Shown here piece by piece: positions 1 through 6,963 of a stretch of DNA of 9,156 nucleotides; position 1 is the first letter of the stretch, and the number at the start of each line of letters is the position of its first letter. The position numbers and the translations under genes were made by a program. The stretch comes from Bacteroidales bacterium UBA1204 (GTDB lineage: Bacteria > Bacteroidota > Bacteroidia > Bacteroidales > F082), in contig DBXU01000055.1 of assembly GCA_002310075.1 (NCBI GenBank), positions 1 to 9,156 of the forward strand, in the 5' to 3' direction. The notes beneath the pieces are model-generated. The model saw nothing but the letters and a program-made list of their open reading frames with translations. It made no database searches and was not told where the DNA came from.

Positions 1-572
1 ACCACCTGACCGCGACCGTGGCAGGTAGGGCAGGTCTCGGTGGATCCATCCTCCGAGCCGCTACCGTGGCAATGCGTACAAACCACGTATTTGCTCACCT
101 TGATTTTTTTCTTTGTGCCATGCGCAATTTCCTGAAGGTTCAACTTCACCTTCACGCGCAAGTTGGAGCCACGTTGTCTGACAGTGCCGCCACGACTGCC
201 GCCACCGCCAAAACCGCTAAATCCACTGAAGCCACCGCCAAAGTCGAAACCGCGACCGAATACGCTGTTCAGGATGTCGTTCAGGTCAAAGTCGCCGAAG
301 CCGCCGAAGCCGCCTCCTGTAGAACCACCGTCCATACCAGCGAAGCCATATCGGTCGTAACGAGCCTTCTTGTTTTCGTCACTAAGCACAGAATAGGCCT
401 CCGAGGCTTCCTTGAAGTTCTCCTCGGCGGTTTTCTTCTCGGCATCGGTGCCATTCACCCACTTGTCAGGATGCCATTTCAAGGCAGCCTTACGGTAGGC
501 GCTCTTTATTTCGTCGGGCGTTGAGTTCTTGTTGACTCCCAACACCTCATAGTAATCTCTTTTTTCTGCCAT
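1..572 (-). CDS. dnaJ: DnaJ (Hsp40) co-chaperone, N-terminal part, cut by window edge
   Basis: Co-chaperone that delivers unfolded clients to DnaK and stimulates its ATPase in the cytoplasm. About 190 codons are visible. They contain the J domain (about residues 5-75) with the HPD motif at 34-36, then a Gly/Phe-rich linker (about 82-130) that includes a DILNSVFG segment. After that comes the start of the substrate-binding region, with the first two CXXCXGXG zinc motifs (Cys166/Cys169 and Cys182/Cys185). The remaining zinc motifs and the C-terminal beta domains lie beyond base 1. The J-domain loop after HPD is a few residues longer than in E. coli ([14 protein letters not shown]). The ATG at 572-570 is chosen because [13 protein letters not shown] is the canonical DnaJ start and a Shine-Dalgarno-like sequence precedes it. 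grpE ends 14 bases upstream on the same strand, so the two are probably co-transcribed. Two CXXCXGXG repeats make a J-domain-only protein unlikely. Confidence 0.97.
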   Translation of the reverse strand, partial: MAEKRDYYEVLGVNKNSTPDEIKSAYRKAALKWHPDKWVNGTDAEKKTAEENFKEASEAYSVLSDENKKARYDRYGFAGMDGGSTGGGFGGFGDFDLNDILNSVFGRGFDFGGGFSGFSGFGGGGSRGGTVRQRGSNLRVKVKLNLQEIAHGTKKKIKVSKYVVCTHCHGSGSEDGSTETCPTCHGRGQV

Positions 573-578
573 TCTTGA

Positions 579-585
579 TTCCTTT
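579..585 (-). promoter_or_regulatory. Shine-Dalgarno-like site of dnaJ
   Basis: Read on the minus strand, the 14-base grpE-dnaJ gap begins GAAAGGAATC. AAGGA (584-580) lies 7 bases before the dnaJ ATG, a good ribosome-binding spacing. It almost touches the grpE stop codon, which fits translational coupling. Purine-rich sites of this quality are not seen before most other genes in the window, which agrees with the weak use of Shine-Dalgarno sites in Bacteroidota. Confidence 0.5.
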
Positions 586-586
586 C

Positions 587-1225
587 TTAGTTACCGACTA
601 CCACACGGGCGAAACGAATGACCTTGCCATTCAGTTTATATCCTTTTTGGATCACATCCAGTACTTTGCCTTTCTTGCTTTCATCAGGAGCGGGAATCAT
701 AGTGAGGGCTTCGTGCTCGTCGGTGTTGAACTCGGTGTCCATGGCTTCGATTTCTTCCAAACCTTTGGCTTTTAAAACGTTCTTGAGTTTGTTGAAAATC
801 AGTGTGACGCCTTGCATGTCGGCCTCGTTACCGTTTTTTTCCATGTTCTGAAGGGCGCGTTCGAAGTCGTCAAATACAGGAAGGATATCCTTGATGACGT
901 TTTCTGAGGCAGTAATGGTTAGCTCCAACTTTTCTTTGGCGGTGCGCTTGCGGTAGTTGTCGAATTCAGAAAACAGACGTAGGTATTTGTCGTTCAACTC
1001 GGCATATTTGGCTTTTTCTTCTTCCAGTGCTTTCTCTTGGGCATGACGGGCTTTGAATCTCCTTGACTTTTTGTCTGAAACATTGTCATTCAGAGTTTCT
1101 TTAACATCGCTGGTTGCTTCTTGTTTTGGCTGTTCATCGACGGGATCTTGGCTGTTCTCCATGTTAGGATTGACGGTGTCTTTCAAGGCATCGTCCTGAT
1201 TGTTAACGTCTTTGTTTTGTGTCAT
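587..1225 (-). CDS. grpE: GrpE, nucleotide exchange factor of DnaK
   Basis: GrpE dimers release ADP from DnaK and so reset the DnaK-DnaJ cycle in the cytoplasm. The protein has 212 residues, a usual GrpE length. Residues 1-60 are polar, rich in Asp, Asn, Gln and Glu, and probably disordered. Residues about 61-110 form a charged helical, coiled-coil-like stretch ending in the typical segment around [15 protein letters not shown] (85-99). The C-terminal beta-rich head ends with the family signature [22 protein letters not shown] tail (195-212), where [10 protein letters not shown] is diagnostic. The ATG at 1225 is the first start in frame. No strong ribosome-binding site precedes it, as is common in this phylum. 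dnaJ follows after 14 bases and murA ends 112 bases upstream. No CIRCE-type inverted repeat is visible in that gap, so heat control, if present, uses something else. Confidence 0.96.
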   Translation of the reverse strand: MTQNKDVNNQDDALKDTVNPNMENSQDPVDEQPKQEATSDVKETLNDNVSDKKSRRFKARHAQEKALEEEKAKYAELNDKYLRLFSEFDNYRKRTAKEKLELTITASENVIKDILPVFDDFERALQNMEKNGNEADMQGVTLIFNKLKNVLKAKGLEEIEAMDTEFNTDEHEALTMIPAPDESKKGKVLDVIQKGYKLNGKVIRFARVVVGN

Positions 1226-1337
1226 GATATGTGTGGATTATTCTTTTTTGTCGTTTTGCGGCATTACTCATCAAATCCTTTGCCAAAGCGAGGGTTTTGA
1301 CAAAATGGCAGTGGGTCAAGGAAGAAGAATCAAATAC
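1226..1337. other. murA-grpE intergenic gap (112 bases)
   Basis: This gap separates murA from grpE, both on the minus strand. On that strand the best -7-like match is TCGCTTTG (1291-1284), one mismatch from TAnnTTTG. The nearest TTG upstream is about 25 bases away, which is too far for a good -33 box. Two short palindromes, TTTTGTCAAAA and CTTTGGCAAAG, lie close together, but each has a one-base centre and cannot fold as a hairpin by itself. No clear terminator and no CIRCE operator were found. A promoter for grpE-dnaJ is plausible here from the gap size alone. Confidence 0.4.
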
Positions 1338-2645
1338 TTATAGCCTTTCGATAATAGGCCCGTCGGGGCTGAGCGCATTTACGCGCTTGTCGATGTATTG
1401 ATAGCCGCGCTCTATCTGGTCGCTGTTGTCGATGATGCTGTCGCCTTGGGCGGATAAGGCCGCAATGAGAAGGGCGACACCGGCGCGGATGTCGGGAGAA
1501 GCCATGCGGATGCCTCTGAGGGCGTGGGCGTGGTCGAGGCCGATGACATTGGCTCGGTGCGGGTCGCAAAGTATGATTTGAGCGCCCATATCGATGAGTT
1601 TGTCGACAAAGAAAAGTCGGCTTTCAAACATCTTTTGATGGATGAGCACGGTGCCTTTGGCTTGGGTAGCCACCACCAGAACAATACTGATCAGGTCAGG
1701 AGTGAAGCCTGGCCAAGGGGCATCGGCCACGGTAAGGATACTGCCGTCCATAAAGGTCTGTACCTCGTAATGCTCCTGTGCAGGGATGAGGATGTCGTCG
1801 CCACAGTAGTCCATTTTGATGCCCAGTTTTCGGAATACATCGGGAATGATGCCCAGCTGGGCAATACCGGCATTTTTTATGGTAATCTCGCTGCCCGTCA
1901 TGGCGGCCATGCCGATGAAGCTACCCACCTCAATCATGTCAGCCAATAGGGTGTGATCTGTGCCATGTAGACGACTTACTCCTTTGATGGTCAAAAGGTT
2001 GGACCCTACGCCCTTGATGTCAGCGCCCATATTGTTGAGCATGGTGCAAAGCTGTACGAGATAAGGTTCACAGGCTGCGTTGAAGATGGTGGTGGTGCCT
2101 TCGGCCATTACGGCGGCCATTACGATGTTGGCGGTGCCAGTGACAGAAGCCTCGTCAAGGAGCATGTAGCAGCCTTTCAAGCCACCTTTTTGCACACCGA
2201 CTTGGTATGTGTCGAAGTCAAAGATGGCACCGAGCTTTTGTAACCCAATAACGTGGGTGTCGAGTCGGCGGCGACCAATTTTGTCGCCACCAGGCTTAGG
2301 CATATAAGCTTTCCCAAAGCGGGCAAGCATTGGGCCTGTCATCATCACACTACCGCGTAGCTTGGAAGCAGTCTTTTGGTAAGCTTCTTCGCTGAAATAG
2401 TTGAAGTTGATGCTTTTGGCTTGAAGTACGATGTCATGCCTTGTGGGTCGCTCAATGTCAACACCCATGCCTTCCAAGAGGGTAATCAAATTGTTGATGT
2501 CCAGGATGTCGGGCAAATTGTGGATGGTGACTTTTTCTTCGGTCAACAAGCAGGCGCATAGAATCTGCATGGCTTCATTCTTGGCGCCTTGTGGAGTTAT
2601 TTCTCCTTGAAGTCTGTGTCCGCCTTTAATCTTGAGTGATCCCAT
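1338..2645 (-). CDS. murA: UDP-N-acetylglucosamine 1-carboxyvinyltransferase (MurA), Asp-type active site
   Basis: MurA transfers enolpyruvate from phosphoenolpyruvate to UDP-GlcNAc, the first committed step of peptidoglycan synthesis, in the cytoplasm. The protein has 435 residues, slightly longer than E. coli MurA (419). It begins with the family's GAKNEA motif, where Lys22 and Asn23 match the substrate-binding pair. The flexible active-site loop reads KPGGDKIGRRRLDTH (117-131). Here Asp121 (codon GAC at 2285-2283) occupies the place of E. coli Cys115, while Arg126 matches Arg120. Other matches are the DAPWPGFTPD segment, with Asp317 as the equivalent of the general base Asp305, and SPDIRAG with Arg387 for Arg397. 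Asp at the Cys site is known from M. tuberculosis and Chlamydia MurA and removes the residue that fosfomycin alkylates. The DUF4290 gene ends 32 bases upstream on the same strand, suggesting co-transcription. Assignment as MurA rather than AroA is clear from the loop and length. Confidence 0.98.
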   Translation of the reverse strand: MGSLKIKGGHRLQGEITPQGAKNEAMQILCACLLTEEKVTIHNLPDILDINNLITLLEGMGVDIERPTRHDIVLQAKSINFNYFSEEAYQKTASKLRGSVMMTGPMLARFGKAYMPKPGGDKIGRRRLDTHVIGLQKLGAIFDFDTYQVGVQKGGLKGCYMLLDEASVTGTANIVMAAVMAEGTTTIFNAACEPYLVQLCTMLNNMGADIKGVGSNLLTIKGVSRLHGTDHTLLADMIEVGSFIGMAAMTGSEITIKNAGIAQLGIIPDVFRKLGIKMDYCGDDILIPAQEHYEVQTFMDGSILTVADAPWPGFTPDLISIVLVVATQAKGTVLIHQKMFESRLFFVDKLIDMGAQIILCDPHRANVIGLDHAHALRGIRMASPDIRAGVALLIAALSAQGDSIIDNSDQIERGYQYIDKRVNALSPDGPIIERL

Positions 2646-2677
2646 AGTAAAAGTATTTGTCAGCCTATGTTGCAGGG

Positions 2678-3364
2678 TTATTGTTTTAATCTTTTCTTGT
2701 AAGCAGGGTTGTTCGGATTGTTCATGTTGGCCTTCAAGTTCGGCACTTTCTTTTTCTTCTTTTTGGCTTGTTGTTGTTTGGTCTGGCTCTGTGCCTTGAT
2801 GTTGCTGTCGGCAGTGAGACTTAGCTTGGTGTCATCAGCCAAAACAAGCTTGCCACCAGAGATGCGTTTCAAATCCTCGATGATGACCTGGTCGTTGACG
2901 ATGCTCTTGTTCCAATCCAGATAGTTGTGCTTCATCTTACAGGCCAATGATAAGGCAAGGGCTTCGCGAACCTCTTCGTTTTCTTCTTTGGAAGCAGCTT
3001 CGATCATTTTAACAAGATATTGGCCGTAATGACCATAACTAATCTCATTATTTTGATAATCAATATGCTTAGGTCGTGTTTCTTGACCTTTCCTGATAGG
3101 AGGCTCGTATGGGCCGTCAACGTCAAGCTGGTAGTCTGAGATGATATAAAGAAGGTCCCACAGTTTATGTTGATAGTCGTCGGATTCTTTCACTTGTGGT
3201 GTCATCTGCGCCATCACACTTACGATAAACTGGGCTGCTTCGGTTCTTTCTTTTCGGTCTTCTATCTCGGGTAGCTTGTGAATCATTTCTTGTACGCATC
3301 TTCCGTATTCTGAAATGATGATTTGCTCTTTTTCCGTGTTATATTTCAATCCTGTTTTCTCCAT
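2678..3364 (-). CDS. DUF4290-family protein of unknown function with lysine-rich tail
   Basis: A 228-residue soluble protein with no signal peptide or membrane segment. I recognise it as the DUF4290 family of Bacteroidota, whose members I recall lying beside murA; its function is not established. Residues 1-165 look mostly helical and acidic, with a conserved-looking central part around DLLYIISDYQLDVDGPYEPP (70-89) and the stretch ISYGHYGQYLVKMIE (108-122). The last 40 residues differ in character. They are rich in Gln, Lys and Asn, with six consecutive lysines at 201-206 and a basic end KKRLKQ, so they probably form a disordered tail that could bind nucleic acid or membrane phosphate (inference). 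The ATG at 3364 follows a -7 element by 17 bases. Position between uvrD and murA suggests co-expression with murA and perhaps an envelope or housekeeping role, which is not shown by the sequence. Confidence 0.85.
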   Translation of the reverse strand: MEKTGLKYNTEKEQIIISEYGRCVQEMIHKLPEIEDRKERTEAAQFIVSVMAQMTPQVKESDDYQHKLWDLLYIISDYQLDVDGPYEPPIRKGQETRPKHIDYQNNEISYGHYGQYLVKMIEAASKEENEEVREALALSLACKMKHNYLDWNKSIVNDQVIIEDLKRISGGKLVLADDTKLSLTADSNIKAQSQTKQQQAKKKKKKVPNLKANMNNPNNPAYKKRLKQ

Positions 3365-3381
3365 GGTCGTTTATTTGGGTG

Positions 3382-3389
3382 CAAAGATA
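3382..3389 (-). promoter_or_regulatory. Bacteroidota -7 element upstream of the DUF4290 gene
   Basis: On the minus strand the sequence is TATCTTTG, a perfect match to the TAnnTTTG -7 consensus of the Bacteroidota primary sigma factor. It lies in the 30-base gap after the uvrD stop, 17 bases before the DUF4290 ATG. The implied leader is only about a dozen bases. No good -33 TTTG is found 19-21 bases upstream, within the end of uvrD. It probably gives DUF4290-murA its own transcript. Confidence 0.65.
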
Positions 3390-3394
3390 GTATT

Positions 3395-5698
3395 TTATTC
3401 TTTTAGGATGGCCAGTTTTGCGAATTTCAACATGAGCATCTTGACGCCTGCATGGTCGAAATTGACAGACGCTTTTTTATTGGCTCCCGCACCGTCGATG
3501 CTGAGAACTGTGCCTGCACCGAATTTGGCGTGCATGACGCGCATGCCTTCTTGAAGAAGGTCGGGATTGGAAGGCTCTATGTTTTGAGGTACTGCGGGTT
3601 GGCCGTAAGCAGGTCTTGACGATGGTGTATTTGTAATGTTGCGGAACCCATGTTGCTCTGGCTCGTGGATGCGTCGTCCGAAAGGACGTCCCCCTGACAT
3701 GGACGAGCCTCTGAACGAGGCTTTTTGTGTTTGTTCGATGAGGTTGGCATCGATTTCGTCAACGAAGCGTGAACGTTCACTAAGGGTGAGGTTTCCGTAA
3801 CGGTAGCGCATTTCAGCATAGCTGAGGGTCAGCTTTGTCATTGCCCGGGTGATGGCCACATAAAACAAGCGACGCTCTTCTTCCAATTCTTCTCTTGTAC
3901 TGAGACTCAAAATGCCAGGAAATAGGTTCTCTTCCATCCCAACGACATATACGTATGGGAACTCCAAGCCTTTAGCGCTGTGGATGGTCATCAAGCTGAC
4001 ATAATCTTCGTTGGGATCATCTTTCTTCATCTCGCTGTCGGTGAGCAGTGCCACGTCTTCCATGAATTGAACCAGATCGACTCGCGCTGTCTCGCCTGTG
4101 GTCTCGTCCACCTGACGGTCGCTGAATTCCATAATGGCATTGAGCAACTCTTCCACGTTCTCGACTCTTGAGATGCCTTCAGGTGTGTCGTCTTCTTTGA
4201 GCACTTTGATGAGTCCTATGGCGTTGGTGATGTGTTTGGCCAGCTCGAATGCGTTCATCTTAGCTTGCAGGCTTTGAAAACTTTTCATCATCACCACGAA
4301 GTCACGTATCTTGTTGATGGTGCCCATGTTGAAGTCTTGAGGGAACACGTCGTTGGCGATGCAGCTCCATATACTGCGCCGTTGCTCTTCGGCGAGTACC
4401 ATCAGCCGTTCGATGCTTGTTTTGCCGATACCACGAACGGGATAGTTGATAATGCGGAGCAGTGCCTGCTCATCCTCTGGGTTGATAACGACACGGAAAT
4501 AGGCGAGTAAGTCTTTGATTTCCTTGCGGTCATAGAACGAGAGTCCTCCGTAGATTTTGTATGGGATGTTTTGTTTGCGCAAAGCCTCTTCCATGGAACG
4601 TGATTGCGCATTTGTGCGGTAGAGGATGGCGAAGTCCTTGTTGGCAAGTTGTCGCGACATCTTGTAACCAAAGATGCTGTTGGCGACGAGTGTGCCTTCT
4701 TCGGTGTCGCTGTTGGCGTGGATGAGTCCAATCAGTTCGCCTTTTTCCTTATCGCTCCATACCTTTTTCTTGATTTGGTCTTTGTTGTGAGCGATGACGG
4801 CATTTGAGGCGTTGACGATGTTTTGGGTGGAACGGTAGTTTTGCTCCAACCTAATGAGCTTATAGTCTGGGTAATCGTTCTTGAAGTTGAGAATGTTCTG
4901 GATGTTAGCGCCACGAAAGGCATAGATGCTCTGGGCATCGTCGCCTACCACGCAGATGTTCTCAAACAAAGCCGCGATGCGTTTCACGATGAGATATTGG
5001 GCGTAGTTGGTGTCCTGGTACTCATCGACGAGGATGAACTTGAAATGGTTTTGGTATTTATAGAGCACGTCAGGATTGTCGCGCAATAGGATGTTGGTGA
5101 AATATAGAATATCATCAAAATCCATGGCGTTAGCGCGGTGCAGGCGTTCGTTGTAGAGCTTGAATAGCTGTGCGATAAGGGGCTTGTTCGATTTACGGTC
5201 GGTTTCCTGGATTTCAGGATCATTGGCGTAGTCCTCGGGAGAGTAGAGACTCGATTTGGCGGCTGAGATGCGCGATAGCACCTGTTTGGCGGGGTAGACC
5301 TTTGTGTCAAGATTCAAGTCTTTCAAGATCTGTGTGATGAGAGCCTTGGAGTCATCGGTGTCGTAGATGGAGAAGTTGGCAGTGAAACCGATTTTTTCCG
5401 CTTCGATACGCAAGATGCGGGCGAAGATGGAGTGGAAAGTGCCCATCCACACGTTGCGCGCATCGCTGGCGTTGACGAGCTGCATGATGCGTTCCTTCAT
5501 CTCGCGGGCGGCCTTGTTGGTGAAGGTGAGGGCCATGATGCTGAAGGGGTCGACGCCCTCCTGTATCATGTAGGCGACGCGGTAGGTAAGGGCGCGGGTC
5601 TTGCCCGAGCCGGCACCGGCAATCACCATCACGGGTCCTTCTATGGTGGTAACGGCCTCTCTTTGAGGCTCGTTGAGGTCATTCAATAAATCAATCAT
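3395..5698 (-). CDS. uvrD: UvrD/PcrA-type superfamily 1 DNA helicase
   Basis: ATP-driven 3'-5' helicase of nucleotide excision repair, mismatch repair and removal of stalled complexes, acting on DNA in the cytoplasm. The protein has 767 residues, close to PcrA/UvrD (about 720-740). All SF1A motifs are present in order: Walker A AGAGSGKT (27-34), Ia TFTNKAAREMKER (58-70), II DEYQDTN (225-231), III VGDDAQSIYAFRGA (251-264), IV RLEQNYRS (283-290), V TIHSAKGLEFPYVYV (571-585) and VI EEERRLFYVAITRA (606-619). After a Gly/Pro/Arg-rich linker (about 660-712), the last 50 residues (GMRVMHAKFGAGTV onward) match the PcrA/UvrD Tudor-like domain that contacts RNA polymerase. This argues against Rep or RecB-type helicases. 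The ATG at 5698 gives the canonical start LNDLNEPQREAV. Its -7 element lies 19 bases upstream and a 14-base tandem repeat lies just beyond. Confidence 0.97.
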   Translation of the reverse strand: MIDLLNDLNEPQREAVTTIEGPVMVIAGAGSGKTRALTYRVAYMIQEGVDPFSIMALTFTNKAAREMKERIMQLVNASDARNVWMGTFHSIFARILRIEAEKIGFTANFSIYDTDDSKALITQILKDLNLDTKVYPAKQVLSRISAAKSSLYSPEDYANDPEIQETDRKSNKPLIAQLFKLYNERLHRANAMDFDDILYFTNILLRDNPDVLYKYQNHFKFILVDEYQDTNYAQYLIVKRIAALFENICVVGDDAQSIYAFRGANIQNILNFKNDYPDYKLIRLEQNYRSTQNIVNASNAVIAHNKDQIKKKVWSDKEKGELIGLIHANSDTEEGTLVANSIFGYKMSRQLANKDFAILYRTNAQSRSMEEALRKQNIPYKIYGGLSFYDRKEIKDLLAYFRVVINPEDEQALLRIINYPVRGIGKTSIERLMVLAEEQRRSIWSCIANDVFPQDFNMGTINKIRDFVVMMKSFQSLQAKMNAFELAKHITNAIGLIKVLKEDDTPEGISRVENVEELLNAIMEFSDRQVDETTGETARVDLVQFMEDVALLTDSEMKKDDPNEDYVSLMTIHSAKGLEFPYVYVVGMEENLFPGILSLSTREELEEERRLFYVAITRAMTKLTLSYAEMRYRYGNLTLSERSRFVDEIDANLIEQTQKASFRGSSMSGGRPFGRRIHEPEQHGFRNITNTPSSRPAYGQPAVPQNIEPSNPDLLQEGMRVMHAKFGAGTVLSIDGAGANKKASVNFDHAGVKMLMLKFAKLAILKE

Positions 5699-5717
5699 TG
5701 GTTGCTCGTTTGGGTTG

Positions 5718-5725
5718 CAAAGATA
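5718..5725 (-). promoter_or_regulatory. -7 element of uvrD
   Basis: On the minus strand the sequence is TATCTTTG, a perfect TAnnTTTG match, 19 bases before the uvrD ATG. What follows, CAACCCAAA, nearly repeats the leader of the DUF4290 gene (CACCCAAA). The expected -33 position, 19-21 bases upstream, falls inside the tandem repeat at 5736-5780, and no TTG is present there on this strand. Confidence 0.7.
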
Positions 5726-5735
5726 ATGAAAAATA

Positions 5736-5780
5736 GTTTAGAGTTGAGAGTTTAGAGTTGAGAGTTTAGAGTTGAGAGTT
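5736..5780. repeat. 14-base tandem repeat, three perfect copies plus remnant
   Basis: The plus-strand unit GTTTAGAGTTGAGA occurs at 5736-5749, 5750-5763 and 5764-5777 without a mismatch, followed by a truncated GTT (5778-5780). A related GTTTAGGGTTG (one mismatch to the first 11 bases of the unit) stands apart at 5788-5798. The array lies in the divergent uvrD/CPBP intergenic region, 10 bases from the uvrD -7 element. There are no spacers, so it is not a CRISPR. Perfect identity suggests recent slippage or active turnover. Confidence 0.95.
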
Positions 5781-5864
5781 ATTAAAAGTTTAGGGTTGTT
5801 GGGCTGTAAAATTTTGGTAGCCGGTAACGTCCTGTGTTTTGCCCTATTCTGCAAATCATAAATA

Positions 5865-5895
5865 TTTGAAGTTTTGAAATAATAGTGTATTTTTG
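5865..5895 (+). promoter_or_regulatory. Bacteroidota -33/-7 promoter of the CPBP operon
   Basis: TTTG at 5865-5868 (-33 box) is followed after 19 bases by TATTTTTG at 5888-5895, a perfect TAnnTTTG -7 element. This is the best complete promoter in the window. Transcription would begin around 5900, giving a leader of roughly 15-20 bases before the ATG at 5915 or 5921. The stretch between the boxes is AT-rich. Confidence 0.8.
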
Positions 5896-5914
5896 CGACA
5901 TGAAACTATAAAGC

Positions 5915-6952
5915 ATGGACATGAGCGAAAACACTGGTAGACCCACACGCAAGCCACGCCGCTTCCGTTGGGCACTTTGGTGGGGACTGGGTGTCATAGT
6001 GGCCAGCCTCGTTGCCTTGGTTGTTTTTGCAGTCATCAATCCCTCTGCGGTCAACGAAATGAATGCCCCTCTCATGAAGGCTGTCTACTCGATGGTCTGT
6101 CGGTTTGGCATTTGGCCTGTCGTGATTTATATGGGTTTGGTAGGGCCGATTATTGAAGAGCTTAGCTTTCGTCTTTGGGGTAACGGCAAAAACTGGACGG
6201 GTATTGTCTCCGTCATCCTCATGGCGCTATGGTGCCTTAATGTCGGTTGGCTATTTGCGTTGTTCGCGCTATGCGTTGGCATTGTGATACTCATGGTTTT
6301 TAAGGAAGACAGGAACAAGCGGCTCTTTGTACTTATGCTGTTTTCATCTGTTCTCTTTGCCGTGGCACACATGGGTAACTATGACGGTAATTGGTTTGTG
6401 GTATTGATTGGAGTGATTCATAAGTTTGGATTCGGCCTTTTGGCCTCTTATCTCGTTGTCAATCACAATATTCTGTGGTCCATGGGGCTGCACGTCATCA
6501 ATAATAGTATCGTGACGCTTCCTCTTGTGTTGTCAATGGGCCAAACGAGTGCCGTCGAGACCATCTACAACGACAATTTCATCCTCGAGGTTCGCCCCGT
6601 GCTGGCGCATGACGATAGTATCAGTGATGATAGAAGATTTTTCGCCGATGCCGACACCAATTACTATTATGGAAACACCTCTAATTTTGCTGGGCAGGCT
6701 TGGATTTATGATGCATGGCAGAATGGCATCGACCCGAATGGCGACTCTGTCAACATTGTGACCGACAACGCCTACCCGAATTGCAGCTTCAAGTTGGTCT
6801 ACAAGACAAAGCCGTACGACCACCACGGCCTTATTGTTGCCATGGAGAAAGCGGGGATGATTAAGATAGACACTGTTTACAACGAAACCGACAAGAAAAC
6901 GGTGCTGGACATCAAGTCCACCTACGACCCATTTCAGATTTCCAAACGATAA
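5915..6952 (+). CDS. CPBP-family intramembrane protease with C-terminal extension
   Basis: Polytopic membrane protein of the CPBP (CAAX protease and bacteriocin-processing, Abi/Rce1-like) family, a class of intramembrane glutamate proteases. The three family motifs are present: EExxxR (Glu81-Glu82 to Arg86, EELSFR), FxxxH (Phe148 to His152) and HxxxN (His193 to Asn197). A basic N-terminus (TRKPRRFR) precedes about seven hydrophobic segments, roughly 19-41, 57-80, 93-110, 111-129, 136-152, 159-183 and 186-208. The last 135 residues are polar, rich in Asp, Asn and Tyr, and look like a separate soluble domain that I cannot assign. Most CPBP proteins of about 200-300 residues lack such a tail. 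Start may be the ATG at 5915 or at 5921; the promoter fits both. An 81-residue gene follows after 11 bases and is probably co-transcribed. The substrate is unknown; the neighbours do not resemble a bacteriocin locus. Confidence 0.86.
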   Translation: MDMSENTGRPTRKPRRFRWALWWGLGVIVASLVALVVFAVINPSAVNEMNAPLMKAVYSMVCRFGIWPVVIYMGLVGPIIEELSFRLWGNGKNWTGIVSVILMALWCLNVGWLFALFALCVGIVILMVFKEDRNKRLFVLMLFSSVLFAVAHMGNYDGNWFVVLIGVIHKFGFGLLASYLVVNHNILWSMGLHVINNSIVTLPLVLSMGQTSAVETIYNDNFILEVRPVLAHDDSISDDRRFFADADTNYYYGNTSNFAGQAWIYDAWQNGIDPNGDSVNIVTDNAYPNCSFKLVYKTKPYDHHGLIVAMEKAGMIKIDTVYNETDKKTVLDIKSTYDPFQISKR

Positions 6953-6963
6953 AACGTAATCCT

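Noticed and set aside
185..320. Repetitive GCCGCCGAAGCCGCC-like stretch that resembles a DNA repeat
   Set aside because: It encodes the Gly/Phe-rich region of DnaJ, so the periodicity comes from protein composition.
18..524. Long open frame on the plus strand (168 codons) opposite dnaJ
   Set aside because: It is the mirror of the DnaJ coding frame. Its Ala/Thr/Val-rich middle is the complement of the Gly/Phe-rich DnaJ linker, and DnaJ motifs on the other strand are unambiguous.
1524..1949. 141-codon plus-strand open frame inside murA
   Set aside because: Antisense shadow of a clearly conserved MurA sequence, with no promoter or recognisable domain of its own.
2646..2677. Possible separate murA promoter (TACTTTTA on the minus strand)
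   Set aside because: One mismatch at the important final G, no -33 box checked as convincing, and the short gap after the DUF4290 gene fits co-transcription.
5736..5798. Possible CRISPR array
   Set aside because: The repeats are 14 bases, directly adjacent with no spacers, and there are no cas genes nearby.
5900..5911. Three-codon mini-ORF (ATG AAA CTA TAA) just before the CPBP gene
   Set aside because: Too short to judge, lies at the probable transcription start, and shows no attenuator structure; most likely chance.
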